Below are positions 12,301-23,538 of a DNA stretch of 64,000 bases, piece after piece (the first letter of the stretch is position 1; each line of letters begins with the position of its first letter). Position numbers and translations under genes: made by a program. The stretch covers positions 1,116,001-1,180,000 of the forward strand of contig BLLK01000046.1 in NCBI GenBank assembly GCA_021927905.1, in the 5' to 3' direction. The notes beneath the pieces are model-generated. The model made no database searches. It was not told the DNA's origin and saw only the letters and a program-made list of their open reading frames with translations. This DNA comes from Chaetoceros tenuissimus. Its lineage: Eukaryota > Bacillariophyta > Thalassiosirophyceae > Chaetocerotales > Chaetocerotaceae.

Positions 12301-13173
12301 TTCCACAGTCTCTGATTCTGGTTGTTGTTCAATGAGGGTAGGTTTTGAGTCAGCTGTCAATTCAGTTTGTTGACCAATGTCCATGTCATATCCATCGAAA
12401 GATGTTGGTTTACCCGGTTGTCCAGCATTAAATGCAATAAAAGCAGCTGCTCCAACTCCTGCAACTCCTCCTAAGACAGGTCCCTGTCGTGTAACGTAAA
12501 GTATTAGTAAAAAAAGGGATTAAATTTCAAAAGCACAACGAGAACAAGTCAGAACAGTGATGAAAACCAAGGTGTGACGTCTTTTCCACGTCACGAGACA
12601 ATGACAAAAATATAAATTGTAAAAACTTACATTCTTTTTGATTGCTTCTGCTCTAGCTGCTTGGGCTGCTTTTCTCTTTGCTTCCGCTTCGGCAGCAGCT
12701 CTGTCGAGCTCTCTTTGCCTTTGCTTTTCTTGTTGTACTTCGCTACGGGCTCCCAAAGCTCCTCTAGCTGCTGCTGCAGTTGTCAGTCCCCCAGCTAAGA
12801 CTCCTGCTGCTGTACCAAAATCTAAAGAACCAGGTTCTGGAGCCTTTGCTGCTTTCTCGGCTTCAGCAATTAAACGAAGTCTCTCAGCCTCTGCTGCAGC
12901 AAGCTCTGCTTCAAGTGCAAGACGGCGCTCTTCAGCTTTTCTAACACTCTCTTCAATTTCTTCCAATGCTTGCTCTTTCTTACTCTTCTTCTTTGGTTTT
13001 GGAGCTTTAGGGGCTGGCTTTTCAACCTTGTCGCCATCACTCTCAGCCATGTTTAAAGTAGGAAAGTGAAGGATATTCGACCTTTCATTTTTGATAACTT
13101 TGTTTACATGAAACGTCGAGAAAGCCGACGTAGATGATATCAAGGCAAGTAATGTTAAACTGGAAAATTTCAT
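9385..13173 (-). CDS. Plastid-targeted Glu/Ala-rich coiled-coil protein with Pro-rich C-terminus; reading frame disrupted in its tandem repeat
   Basis: Exon 1 is 13173..12631 (start MKFSSLTLLALI). Exon 2 begins at 12483 (...AIKKN|GPVLGGVAG...) after a 148-nt GTAAGT intron. The N-terminus is a signal peptide ending STSA^FSTF, the diatom plastid A^F motif. It is followed by a coiled coil and a Gly/Ala hydrophobic segment, a second hydrophobic segment at the exon 2 start, and a Ser/Thr/Glu-rich region (12384..11720). Long RIAEEQ/EEARLKAE-type coiled coils come next, then a third hydrophobic segment (VSLGLGLAGAVGIG near 10090), a Pro-rich tract and a Glu/Ala tail. Frame 12483..11281 and frame 11070..9385 are in the same register, but stops at 11278..11280 and 11071..11073 separate them; the sequence between reads on in another register. 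The full product is therefore uncertain. A structural, membrane-anchored plastid role is a guess. Confidence 0.72.
10900..11640 (-). repeat. Coding minisatellite: 66-bp and 45-bp units encoding RIAEEQ-type heptads
   Basis: Units of 22 codons (IAEEQRIAEEKRIAAEQEEQ plus AR) dominate 11340..11640, and units of 15 codons (RIAAEKEAARIAEEQ) dominate 10920..11180. Between about 11050 and 11310 the units carry small insertions and deletions of 1, 2, 4 and ~10 nt that throw the frame. It is not CRISPR: units abut directly and are coding. Confidence 0.9.
12574..12594. promoter_or_regulatory. Inverted pair of CRE/CCRE-like ACGTCA elements in intron
   Basis: GTGACGT and ACGTCAC face each other across a 7-nt spacer inside the intron of the plastid coiled-coil gene. 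In diatoms, TGACGT/ACGTCA elements bound by bZIP factors mediate CO2/cAMP responses. The match is seen; function is inferred. Confidence 0.35.
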
Positions 13174-13601
13174 GTTGTTGGCAGGTGTGATTGAGTTGGG
13201 TAGAACAGAGCAGCCCTCCTCCAAAAGTGATGTGATGTAGCTAATCTATGTTTGGACACAAGATCCTATTGTTACGTAGACGATGGATAGATGGTTATTA
13301 CGAGTACGTGTGTGTCTTCATCCATCCAACAACCTCGTGTTGTTGCACATATCTTTTGATTTTTTGCCCGCGCAAACTTTGTCAATGAGCTACTTTATCC
13401 TGAACTTGCAAGACTAAATCATAATTCTATTTTTGAACTGTTCTGTTTAGATTTCGGGAAGAGAATCAAGTATGGCGCATACAATACTTTTAAAGATAAG
13501 TCTTTTTCCTCTTAGTAATTATTTTGCAAATATAAGTATTTTAGAAAGATTCAATCTGCAAATCTTTCAGAAAGAAATGACATAAATCAATTCAATTGTT
13601 T
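13174..13601. other. Intergenic region upstream of coiled-coil gene
   Basis: No gene is seen. A small CAACAAC...GTTGTTG inverted repeat lies around 13327..13345, probably incidental. Confidence 0.35.
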
Positions 13602-14831
13602 CTAACATTCAGCAGTTTGTGGATTCTTCTCTTCTTGTCGCTCTGTCATTTGCTGGGAACGCTCAACACCATGCCATCTGTCAATCCTGTCCTGCATTTT
13701 CGTATCTCCTTCCATTTGGACGTCTTTTGCAGATCTACAACAATATTTGATGCGCAACATTATACCCGCTATTAACCATAGCACTCCTAGGCCAACCGAC
13801 AGAATTAACAGCACATCTGAGATACCACCTGGGCTATTATCATTGAATATATCATCATTGCTATTTTCAAAAACCTCATCGCAAGTATTGCAAAAGATTC
13901 GGCAGTTCATCCGAATATCATCATGAATGCACATGGAAGTATCCCCCAACCAATCGCATACAATCCTATCCTGAGCATCGTCGGACCAGAATGACCATGT
14001 GCTGTCTATGCATTCTACATCAGAAACACGACCCAAGTAAATTGTAAAAAATGCAATATAGGAAGGGTATGCTGTAGCAATCATAGCAAAGATCATAACT
14101 ATAAAGAGGCCACATGATTTCTGCCTATGTTCCTTTCTTTCCTGTCTTGTCATCTGACTACTGGATAAACAATAAAACCCAAGGCAGTCGAAACAATTGT
14201 AACAACGCTTTCCGCATGATAGTTCCTTATTGAACACTCCAAACTTTCCAGCAGATATAAAGAATGGTAAAATCAACAAAGAAACAAGACCTAAACATCC
14301 AGCTGCAATAGATGCAAAAAGATTCATCATGTCGGCAATGCTCTTTCTATCAAATACTCCCTCAACCTTAAAAAAGAGGTAGATAGTGGAGACATCTTCT
14401 ATCCAAAAGCAAATTAAAGCACTGAGGAAGCAAACTCCTAAAACATCAAGGCGATCCATCCAATTGCGAATAAGTCTGATATCCTCATTTATGATCGGTC
14501 CCCAGATTACATATTCGCTAAAGAGGGACAACAATGATGCTCCGAGCATGTAATAAGCGTAAATTATGTCGGTTGTATCATCAGTCCAAAGGCTATAGAT
14601 GAAGATTCCATCCATGACAAAGTTAAACAAACCAAGTCCAACCAAGACTAGCCTCCAAATGGCGAGAACCCATGCAAACTTTTGCTTCTCGTTATTTGCC
14701 TGTTGTTCCTCATTTGCCTTCTGTTCGTCTCCAGGAGGGGTTTCTTCATCAAAGTTTGCTTTGTAGTCTAGAATACACCCGCAGCAAGTAAGAGATGTAC
14801 AGACAGTGTTTAGAATCGGATTAAGTTCCAT
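13602..14831 (-). CDS. Six-TM membrane protein with ShKT-like Cys-rich loop, 409 aa
   Basis: This is a single-exon gene starting at ATG 14831. The hydrophobic segments fall around residues 53-82, 90-112, 128-145, 170-195, 240-268 and 335-360. Between the last two lies a Cys-rich stretch whose spacing (C...CDW....MC......M..NC...C..C) fits an ShKT/ShK-like fold, expected on the extracellular or lumenal side. A short cytosolic-type CYNCFDCLGFYC cluster sits after TM4. The N-terminus has a Cys cluster (CTSLTCCGC) that could be palmitoylated. No transporter family is recognisable. Membrane receptors and channels with similar loops are common in diatom genomes, but substrate and role remain unknown. 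Confidence 0.75.
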   Translation of the reverse strand: MELNPILNTVCTSLTCCGCILDYKANFDEETPPGDEQKANEEQQANNEKQKFAWVLAIWRLVLVGLGLFNFVMDGIFIYSLWTDDTTDIIYAYYMLGASLLSLFSEYVIWGPIINEDIRLIRNWMDRLDVLGVCFLSALICFWIEDVSTIYLFFKVEGVFDRKSIADMMNLFASIAAGCLGLVSLLILPFFISAGKFGVFNKELSCGKRCYNCFDCLGFYCLSSSQMTRQERKEHRQKSCGLFIVMIFAMIATAYPSYIAFFTIYLGRVSDVECIDSTWSFWSDDAQDRIVCDWLGDTSMCIHDDIRMNCRIFCNTCDEVFENSNDDIFNDNSPGGISDVLLILSVGLGVLWLIAGIMLRIKYCCRSAKDVQMEGDTKMQDRIDRWHGVERSQQMTERQEEKNPQTAEC

Positions 14832-15582
14832 ATTTAGTAGTAGGAATTAGATTAATTTTTTGTGTGATGGAAAGTAATAGGTGACAGTAGCACATCACAC
14901 AAACATCTAATGAAAAAGAAGCGATGGAAGCAGAAGCAAATTCTAAGTCCCATCTTTCCATTTTCGACTAGAGTGTCCACTCTTACCATTGTTATTATTT
15001 CCGGGTTTCCATTTCAGATTTTGCATTTTCATTTGATATCTCCTTAGAAGACAAGGATAGAACTGTATTTTCATTGATTTTCAAAGTGTCAGTTACGTCA
15101 GCAGAATTTTTTGGAATCTCTCGCCAAAATTTCCTCGCTAGGATAGTGGGAACTGGATAGATGACACTTTGAATACATTGTAAAAACTTCTTCTCAAAGA
15201 TTCAAAAATTAGGTTATAATCGCATTGAAAGGAGATGATTTCAACCGAGAAGCCCTACTTCGGACATTTACTTGGCTAAATATCTCTAAATTTAAGATTT
15301 AGAATAGAATCTGCTTGTGATGTCGGGCTTCTTGCTCATCAACGCACACTTTTGTAACGCAATTGTCAATTGTGCTTGAAAACATTCCACATAATTTCAA
15401 TGAGAAACATTACTTATAGACTTCAAACTCTGAAGTAACCGGTGCAAAAATAGAATATTGATAGAACAGGCAATACACCTTTCTGCTCCACCCTCTAGAG
15501 TACAGGAACGCTTTTTAGAATATATGAATATCCAAGCAGCTAGCTGCAACTAGAAATAGAAAGATTTACCGAACCCTAAAAC
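14832..15582. other. Divergent promoter region with ACGTCA motif
   Basis: This lies between the six-TM gene (-) and the RING gene (+). An ACGTCA element occurs at 15095..15100. No coding frame or repeat is evident. Confidence 0.4.
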
Positions 15583-16550
15583 ATGACCGATCTAGACAAT
15601 GCTTCCTTCCCTGATACATCAACCAGCAATGTAACCGATTCAGGAGATATGACATATGAGTACTACTTTGATGAGAATGGTGCTGTCGACGTAGTACTGG
15701 ACAGGGAAATCACAGATATCATTATTGGGGTTTTCACTTTTATCATTCTCATGTTGCTCGGTCTTTGCTGTTTCAGCAAAAGGTTTAGAGATTTCCTAGA
15801 CAACGCAGTCAACATTCAGACCAATAGCGATGAAGTGTATGGGGATGCTGTGGTTAGACGTCAGATTGAGGAGGAAGAAAGGACCAAGGAAAATCCAGAA
15901 GAACGTAGAGAACGTCTCATCAACCACTTTGAACTCAAGAAGGTGACCATGGTAAGTTCAACGGTTCCAACATTGCTACATTTGTCACTAATTTGTATTT
16001 TCCAATTTGATCCTCACAAATGTCTTTGTATTTATAGGCCTTGACACCTGATTGTTTCTTCAAAAATAGAATGCATAGATTTGATACAAAGGAAACTCTT
16101 TCCGCCATGTCTGAAGATCTTGATAATGATGAGGAAATGCAAAACAGTACTAGTGAAGCAAGCACTGCAGTAGATTATATTGAAGAAACTCAGGAGTCAG
16201 TCTTTATTCCAGAAGCGTTTCAAGATAAGGAAGGAAATGAAGAATATTCTTACCAAAATGGTGGGCGGAAAATTGCAAACTGTTGTGCTATTTGCCTTTG
16301 TGAATATGAAGTTGGAGAGAAACTTGTATGGAGTGATAATGTTGCCTGCAAACATGCATTCCATGATGATTGTATTTTAGACTATCTTCAAAATCAGAAA
16401 GAGACACCTTGTCCGTGTTGTCGTAGGGCGTTCTCGGATCTTCCTTCCAAAAATGGTGATGATGGAAAGAAAAAGGCAAATACTGGTTTTTCAATTTCAA
16501 CATTTATGCATCGTGTTCGTTATTCTTCAGTCAATTCATCCGAACAGTAG
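15583..16550 (+). CDS. Transmembrane RING-H2 finger protein (putative E3 ubiquitin ligase), 293 aa
   Basis: Exons are 15583..15951 and 16038..16550, separated by an 86-nt GTAAGT...TTATAG intron, in frame (…KKVTM|ALTPDCF…). A single TM helix (IIIGVFTFIILMLLGLCCF) is near residues 46-65 with a short N-terminal acidic ectodomain. A RING-H2 domain is near residues 215-265: CCAICLCEYEVGEK, then C-K-H-A-F-H-D-D-C and CPCC. The Zn ligand set C-C-C-H-H-C-C-C is complete. Such single-pass RING-H2 proteins (ATL-like architecture) ubiquitinate membrane-proximal substrates. A charged EEEER linker separates TM and RING. The substrate is unknown. Confidence 0.88.
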
Positions 16551-16730
16551 AGGTCTCATCTTTCAACCATTCTTTCTCAACACAGCTATGTCTGTGACAA
16601 TTTGTTTTGAAAGAAACAATATACCAAATGTATAGTTTTTGTATCAAGGTGCTAAAGTGAATGTATATATAAATGTAATAGTCAATAAAATTATGAAACG
16701 AAAATATTATGTGATTTGCTTTTACGAAGC

Positions 16731-17423
16731 TTAGAGTTCACTTTTGAACAGATTCAGTTCAAGGAGAAATTCATCGTATAAATTCTTGCTTGTGTCAATG
16801 ATTGATAAAAGTTTCAATTGTGCAGCAGCAGTTGATCCAAGCTTTCCCTTCAAAGCATTTTCATATGCTATTTTACAATCCTCAAAAGATTCCGTCAAGT
16901 ACACAAATTTCTTTTGACATGACTGATACCTCAACAGGGCGGTGGAACCTTTTGACGGAAGCTGTTCCTGAAAAGTTGCAAGAATAATTTCTCCCCCCAT
17001 TTTCGTCTGGGAAATTAGTTGCATGATTTTAAACCCTGCCTCATCAATATCTCCTTGTCTAATGACGTCAGCTATGTTATTCAACGCTAATCTTTGAGCA
17101 GAAATAATTTCTTCTGCATCTGTCAATGTACCTTGAAATGAAGGTGATGCTGGAACAAACTCAATAGCATTTGATATCGATGGGAAGAATCCTACAAGCA
17201 TGGTATTTAGGAAAAGACGCCGACTTTCACTTGAGAATTTGATATTCGTTTTTCCATCAGTGGCAGACGTTGATTTTTCTATAAAATCATATCTATTCTT
17301 TACATATAAATTATTTCTTGTCAATCCAATGGTCGCTCGAGTTGCAGTTGGGGCGTTTGTGAAAGCAAAGTATCCAATTCTGCCAAGACGCAAAATGGCA
17401 TAGAAGTAGAATATAACGAACAT
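16731..17423 (-). CDS. Predicted thylakoid-lumen protein with Tat signal, 230 aa
   Basis: The frame is open to a GTG at 17438, but the first ATG is 17423. A signal peptide (MFVIFYFYAILRLGRIGYFA^F) with the A^F plastid motif is followed by a transit-like Ser/Thr/Asn segment. A twin-arginine signal then appears: RRLFLNTMLVGFF at residues 68-80, with cleavage after SISNA near residue 86. This tripartite targeting predicts delivery into the thylakoid lumen by the Tat pathway. The mature part is ~145 residues, almost wholly helical, of a size like PsbQ-type lumenal four-helix proteins, but I see no diagnostic motif. Function is therefore unassigned. The 3' end converges on the RING gene, 180 bp away. 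Confidence 0.78.
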   Translation of the reverse strand: MFVIFYFYAILRLGRIGYFAFTNAPTATRATIGLTRNNLYVKNRYDFIEKSTSATDGKTNIKFSSESRRLFLNTMLVGFFPSISNAIEFVPASPSFQGTLTDAEEIISAQRLALNNIADVIRQGDIDEAGFKIMQLISQTKMGGEIILATFQEQLPSKGSTALLRYQSCQKKFVYLTESFEDCKIAYENALKGKLGSTAAAQLKLLSIIDTSKNLYDEFLLELNLFKSEL

Positions 17424-17635
17424 TAGAATAGATTGCACGTTGAACTGCTTCTTGGTGGTATCACGCTCTATTTTTGTTGTTAGAGCTGCTCAAGAATCAC
17501 AGAAATGTGTGTGAAACAGAAATACTGTAGTAGATGTTTCTTCAGTTGGATCTTTTCTTTGCATCTTCGTGGTAAAAGGGACTCAAACCCTCTCTGGTAG
17601 GGGGATTTTTTCATTGTCATTGGAAAAAATTACCC

Positions 17636-20600
17636 TTACGTAATTTTAAATATCGCAGACCTTAATTCGTCCGTCAAAAAGCTCAAATCTTTCCCATCCG
17701 ATAATTCTCCTTCAATAGTTGTGAAAATACCAGTTGTCTCAAGATAATCATCAGTCAATAAACTCATGGATACATATTTAGCCCTTCGTTTCTCAACAAT
17801 GACGGGTGTCCCGGATAACTCATCTGGCGATGTTGCATGCAAAGGATTGTCGGCAATATTTGAACAACTTGATCTATTAACTCCTTCAAATGATGGAATG
17901 GCTGGATCAAATGTTTGCATGTCCTCGTCCATAGCACGAATTCCGCAGGTCCCTTTTTCGTAATTTTCTTTCCATGTTTTAGACTCAATCGACGGTACTG
18001 AGTTCGGTTTCCAGACATTATTTTTAGGGTCATTAGGATCTAGAAACCTAGATTGAATGCCATCTTTGGTATGTTCAAAAGTAGGGTCGCCTTGCCCTTC
18101 GACCCTTTTATATTCCATTTCACCAGTGCACAAATCATCTCCAAAACTTCCAAACGGTATTTCTCGCTCTTGTTGAGTTAGGCGGTTGATACAAATAATT
18201 TTCCAAGGCTTATCTTCATGTCGCAGTCTCTGGATATGGATATCATGAAAGTTATCATAATCAGGATGATAATGTGCCCTGTGGTAATTGAGAGCAAAAT
18301 TTGTTTGACCATTCTCATCCTTTACACTTTCCCATATTGGATTCATTTTTGGAGATGGCAAAACATACTCAACCGTTTCGTAGAAAGTCCGAATAAGGTA
18401 GGCTTTGCCAGTTTCTTCATCTTTGTGTAAAGTAAAATCTCGTGTTTGATTCCCATCGGGATAAAATGATCGTACAAAAGTAAAAGGACCATTGTAGAAT
18501 TTACTTGTGGCAATTCCTACCATGGCAAGTGTTCGATCTGGATCGTCAATGATCATCCACATTACAAATGTTTCAGTAGCTTTATTGTACAAGACTTTAG
18601 GGCGCTCGACATGGAGAGAAGAATTGGAGTCAATGACCATGTTTGTAATGTTGACATGATGCAACATGGTTCCTTCCCTCTTCCAGGTTTTCATATCCAG
18701 AGTTGAACAAGCCACGACACCACCCTCATCATGATTATCCTCGTATCCTTGATCATTTCTATGTTCTCCATACCAAACTTTCATTTTCTTTCCATTCTTC
18801 TGTATAATAGTTGTAGTATCTTGGTGCTTCAGAATTTTATCATCCCAGTCACTAATTATAGGAAATGATTTCACATCCGAAGTATACAATGTGTGACCTC
18901 TTCCATCCAATGGAAGAATCCCACCATGATCTTGTCTCTCATAACGAGATCGAGAAGACAAATGAGATTCATGACGACTCATTTCTTGATAGGACGTTGA
19001 GAATTCGCCAACTTCTTCCGGTTTCCAGTCAACGGCATTGTTTCTTCCGCGGACGTAAACTCTACCATCATGGCCAACATACGGACAAGCAAAGTTCATT
19101 GAAGTGTCTGTGCCAAGGTAGATTTCATCGATCCAAGTTTTCATATTAGATTCTTTTGCCTTTGTTGTTGCGTCATTTACTGAGGATAGATTTAAATATT
19201 TTGCCTCCCCTTGAAGGATGTCGTTTACGTAAAACCAATATTTCTTGATATCCCAATCCAAATGAAAGTCAATTTTGTACCATTGATCCACAACAGTCTC
19301 GACATCCAATGAAGACATTCTGGTAGTTTCCAAATGAAAGAACTTGCCCTTTTGAATTAGACCATACATAATTTTGTTGCCAATGGAAAAGCTCAACGCA
19401 GCATCTTTTCCATTCGCTGTAGGACCTCCAAATGAAATTGCGGTACTCCAGTCTTTGGTAGCTGGTTTAGTATTAGGGCTGACCTTGATGAAGAAGGAAA
19501 TACGTTGTGGTCGGGTTGGTCCTTTTAACTTGAAGGTTGGCCCACTCAACCATCTACTATTCGATACAGATCCAGAGTCGGAAGTTGGATGGAGAAGGAG
19601 GGATGTATTGGTATCCATTGCACCTGTGGTAAAGTCTGTTGAATAAACTAGGACTGACTTTGTTTTCCGGAACAAGCTACCCTCGGAACCTTTACACTTT
19701 TTCATTTGTTTAGATTCTACATCGCAATCACCTCCATTTAAAGAAATGTTTGCTTTGAAAGTATCAGTTGTAGTAGTCCCAAATAAGGCAATCCTACCTC
19801 CAGAACCTCCTCCACCTACAAATTTCTCTCCAGTGCTCCAAGGTTGACCTCCATTGCCACCTTTTGCTTCAAGAATACCATTTACAGTTGTAGCACCACC
19901 GCTCGAAAGTAAAATAGATCCACCCGATCCTCCACCTCCGCCATACATGTAGGAAGCCCATCCACTTTCTCCGTTGACAGTAATCTTTGAATTTGCACCT
20001 AGAACAATGTCGTTTTGTGCAATCAATGCTATGGCTCCTCCACCGCTGCCTCCTCTAGATTTACTTGCAATCTGAGTCATTCTAGCATCGAAGGGGGATA
20101 CATAGCCAAGGGCTCCACCGCTTCCACCATAAAGATTTGATAGACGTTCGTCTCCATAAATCATGGAAGCAGAAAAGTTTCCTTGTCCGAGACCACCCAA
20201 TCCACCGTAACTTCCACCACCTCCTCCAAATGACAACGAGAATGGTGTAGAAGATTTCCTAACGACACTTATTTCGGGGCAAGAGCCATCTACGCAGCCT
20301 GTGAGATTGTTCGTAATTGTCAAAGCTTCTATTGTACCGACATTATCATGATCTGAGGAAGTTGGGCTATATGGAGAAATGTTTCCTTGAGACGTTGAAA
20401 GGATAATGTCCCAAGTGTATCCTCCGCTTCTGTGTGGTCCATCCTTACAATAACCATCATTGCAGTTATTGTTCTTGCTAGATCTTGTCACCTGTACTTC
20501 TATCAAAGGTAAAATATCAGTCAACATTGCCTCTCGCAACATATCAGCTGAAATGTCGTGTGGCAATGGTCTTGTACTATTACCAAACATTTCCAATGTA

Positions 20601-23238
20601 AAATATCCTCCTATTGAGGTTCCATTTTGAATGGTAGTCTTTTCAACAAAGGCATCATCTCCTTGGAGCAAGTTTTGAACTTCCAAATAGACTGAATCAA
20701 TCTCTTCTGGATTGCCAACCATTGAGTTAAAGGTAATTAGCCATTGGAATCCATTGTTCACTCCGATTCTTGAACGGGATACTGTCACACTACCAATACC
20801 TTCGTCTAAATTTGATCTATCAACAGCCGCAAGTATATTGACTTTGGCTGGATTAAAGGAATCTTCCATGGCTGCTTTCAATCCTTGTGCTGATATGTCA
20901 TGACTTAGTAGTGGTGTAGAGTAGTCTCCAAATATTAGCTTGAAACTACCATACACGGTTTCTCCAGGTATCGTATCAATCACAATTTTATGAATTTCAT
21001 TTTGTACCGTTGCTTTTGTCTCAATGCTAGAAACGAAGATACAAAGTTTAGAGTATCGAACGCTCTATTGATTATACAGTGTTAACAAATTACTCACCTA
21101 TATGAATATATTCTTGAGGATGGGGAGCCAGGTCCATTCACGTTGTTGCTATGGGTATTGGATCTTTTGTTTGATAAAGGTTGATCTCCCACACAGATGG
21201 GATTTCGTCTGTTCAAATTACCCTCCTCTTCATTGCATATACTCACCAGTCGATGAATTGAATCCCTCTTCACTGAATAACCTCCTGGAAATCCTCCAAG
21301 AGTCCCTGGTGTGACTACCAAGATAGTATCGATGTGAATAGATGACTTGGATAGCAAGGCCAATGCTCTCTGCCCAGTCAAGTGCACCTTGACATTTTTA
21401 TCAATATCTATGGAATCAAAAGTCCATACTGCAACTTCAGTACCATCGGGAGTAGTTGCTATTACTCCTGTGGCATTCATAGAACCTTTCATTTCTAAAC
21501 TGCTGGTATTGAATGCAAGAATACATTCATTGCACTGACTCTCAACCATGATTTTGAGTTTTTGTTTCTCTTTTTCGAGCATTTTTGAGTATTGTCTATA
21601 GGTCAAGTGTAAAGTATCTTTAATGTCGAGTCTCGACCTCGTTCTCGCATCCAAAGAGGTAATGTTTTCTTCTTTTCGAATCCAATCTAAATACAGTTGG
21701 ATTTCTGCAATCCATGCTCTCTGCTTCTCGATATCTGCATCCTTTTTATACTGATTCAAAACTAATCCACTGTTTACAGTACTATTATAGGATGGAATTT
21801 TTGGCCCGAGAGAAATGAAATCTACAGGAGACCAATACGCTCCTTCTAGCTCTTTCGCATCCGAGGATGGGGTTGTATCCAACAAGCCTTGCAATAAAGA
21901 GGAGCCTCTACGCCAGTTCTCAAAGTCTTCAAAGAGGGGAATAGAATAGTGCTCTCCACCAGGAAATTTTTGAGATGTAAACGTGCTAACATCTCTTGAT
22001 TCATTATAATGCGACCATCCTTGACTGCACCTTTGAGTTTCCCTGCATCTTTCGTAGTCACTTCCTTTGTCAAGTCTGCTTGACCTCATGAGACGACTTG
22101 ATCCTATTCTGTTGCTCTTTGTCTCTTGGTCTAATCCCCACGTTGGATCCACTCGAAATGTTAGGTTCCCATTGTAGAGGATCGAGGATGGCTCTGCAAT
22201 CTAGTGATTTTTACGCAGTGATGAGGAATTAGCACAATGATACAACAGTTGCTACACAGATTGGGAAAACTATAAGATCGTGTACTAACCATTGATTGTA
22301 AATGTACAATCTTTTCTTGTGCCCAACCGAAATCATACGTGTGCAAACTACTCATTGGAATGAGACGAAAGAAAACCAGCACAGAGTCTTCATCCTTCAG
22401 TTGAATTCGAAGAATCTCAATATTATTCCGATTCATCTCTAAAACATTTGCCAAGTCTTGTCTAAATAACACTTCAAACTCGCAATACGAACCTTTAGAA
22501 AAATCAGTTTCGTATTCGCAGTACCGACTACTCCCTTGAGTCAACACCTGCTTCTCTTCAAGGAGTTCTACTAAATTGCCTCCTACCATTGAAATATGAT
22601 ACATTAGCTTAACTGAATGATCTAAAAGTGGCACCACTATACCAAACAAACGATTAGTGGCCTTGGTTACCTATTCAAAAGTGGACAATCGTAAAGTATT
22701 TTTCGTAAACATTTCAAGCAATCTCAATTTTTCCTTTGCTTACCTCGCCTTGATATAGAATAGAAGACATGTCTTGCACCTGCCTGGTAAGTTCTTGAAC
22801 CAAAGTGAGAGATACGTCAAACAATTGGAAGTCAATAATCACATATTCAGGGTCTAGATAGGGACTCAGTTTATCATTCTCTGCTGGTGATACCTCAGAC
22901 ACGTAGATTTTACAAGGGCTAATTTCAAGTGCATTCGAAATATCTAAAATAAACTGAGTGTCAAAAGTTCGTCTCGTTATTTCCTGTCCATATTTCTTGC
23001 CATGAAATAAATGCTTCCCTGGACCATCCGATATTGAATACTTTGCCTTGAGCTTCAGATGCAGAGTGTCATTTCCAAACTTTGAAGCACATGTCTGCCT
23101 TGTTGCACATACTGTGTCACACCATTCATCATGGAAAGGTGGTGTATCCAATGGATTTTGAATAGACTGAGATTGAGTCAATCGTGAATATAGAAAGAAG
23201 CAAAGCCAGTAAACATTAGAGAAATTAAAAATTGTCAT
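17636..23238 (-). CDS. Large secreted multidomain protein: glycine-rich, LamG-like and GH43-like beta-propeller, 1786 aa
   Basis: Exons are 23238..22744, 22670..22290, 22191..21098 and 21026..17636. The introns are short (71-98 nt) with GT donors, and the joins preserve frame (phases 0, 0, 2). The start is the first ATG (MTIFNFSNVYWLCFF), which begins a signal peptide ahead of SQSIQNP. Two tandem copies of a DIS(A)..L..AM...V.RS...W.I.(F/L)S module occur near residues 680-870. A Gly-rich beta region spans ~920-1075, a concanavalin/LamG-like domain ~1160-1290, and a five-bladed-propeller-like GH43 region (WYGEHR, ERPKVLYN, DFTLHKDEE) ~1400-1610. The likely role is binding or trimming extracellular polysaccharide at the cell wall or mucilage. 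GH43 catalytic acids were not confidently assigned, so it may be non-enzymatic. Confidence 0.8.
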
Positions 23239-23538
23239 TTCATTTTGAGACTCCAACCAAAAGATTCAAATGCAAGGAGAGGGGAAAGACCTTCTCTTTT
23301 GTTTTTTCAGTCACTCCACTTGACACCAAAACATCAGAGAGAAGAGAGAGGGGCTCAGCGACTGTCTCTCTAACAACACACAAAGTGTTCTTACAACTCA
23401 CCAGATGTGAGGTCGATCGTGTATCGAATGTGTTCAAAGATGTACAAGCTACATTTCAAAATAAACTTGTGTGGAGTTGAAGAGAGTTTCATTTTCTTTC
23501 GAGAATTAATTCGCTTCATCTATATAATTGCTACACCA

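Noticed and set aside
13327-13345. CAACAAC/GTTGTTG hairpin as a terminator or regulatory RNA
   Set aside because: Stem is only 7 bp, with no partner structure, and lies in an AT-rich promoter; chance is likely.
23236-23437. Short frames upstream of the large secreted protein gene
   Set aside because: They overlap the 5' untranslated region, lack ATG-led signal or domain features and do not splice in frame into the gene.
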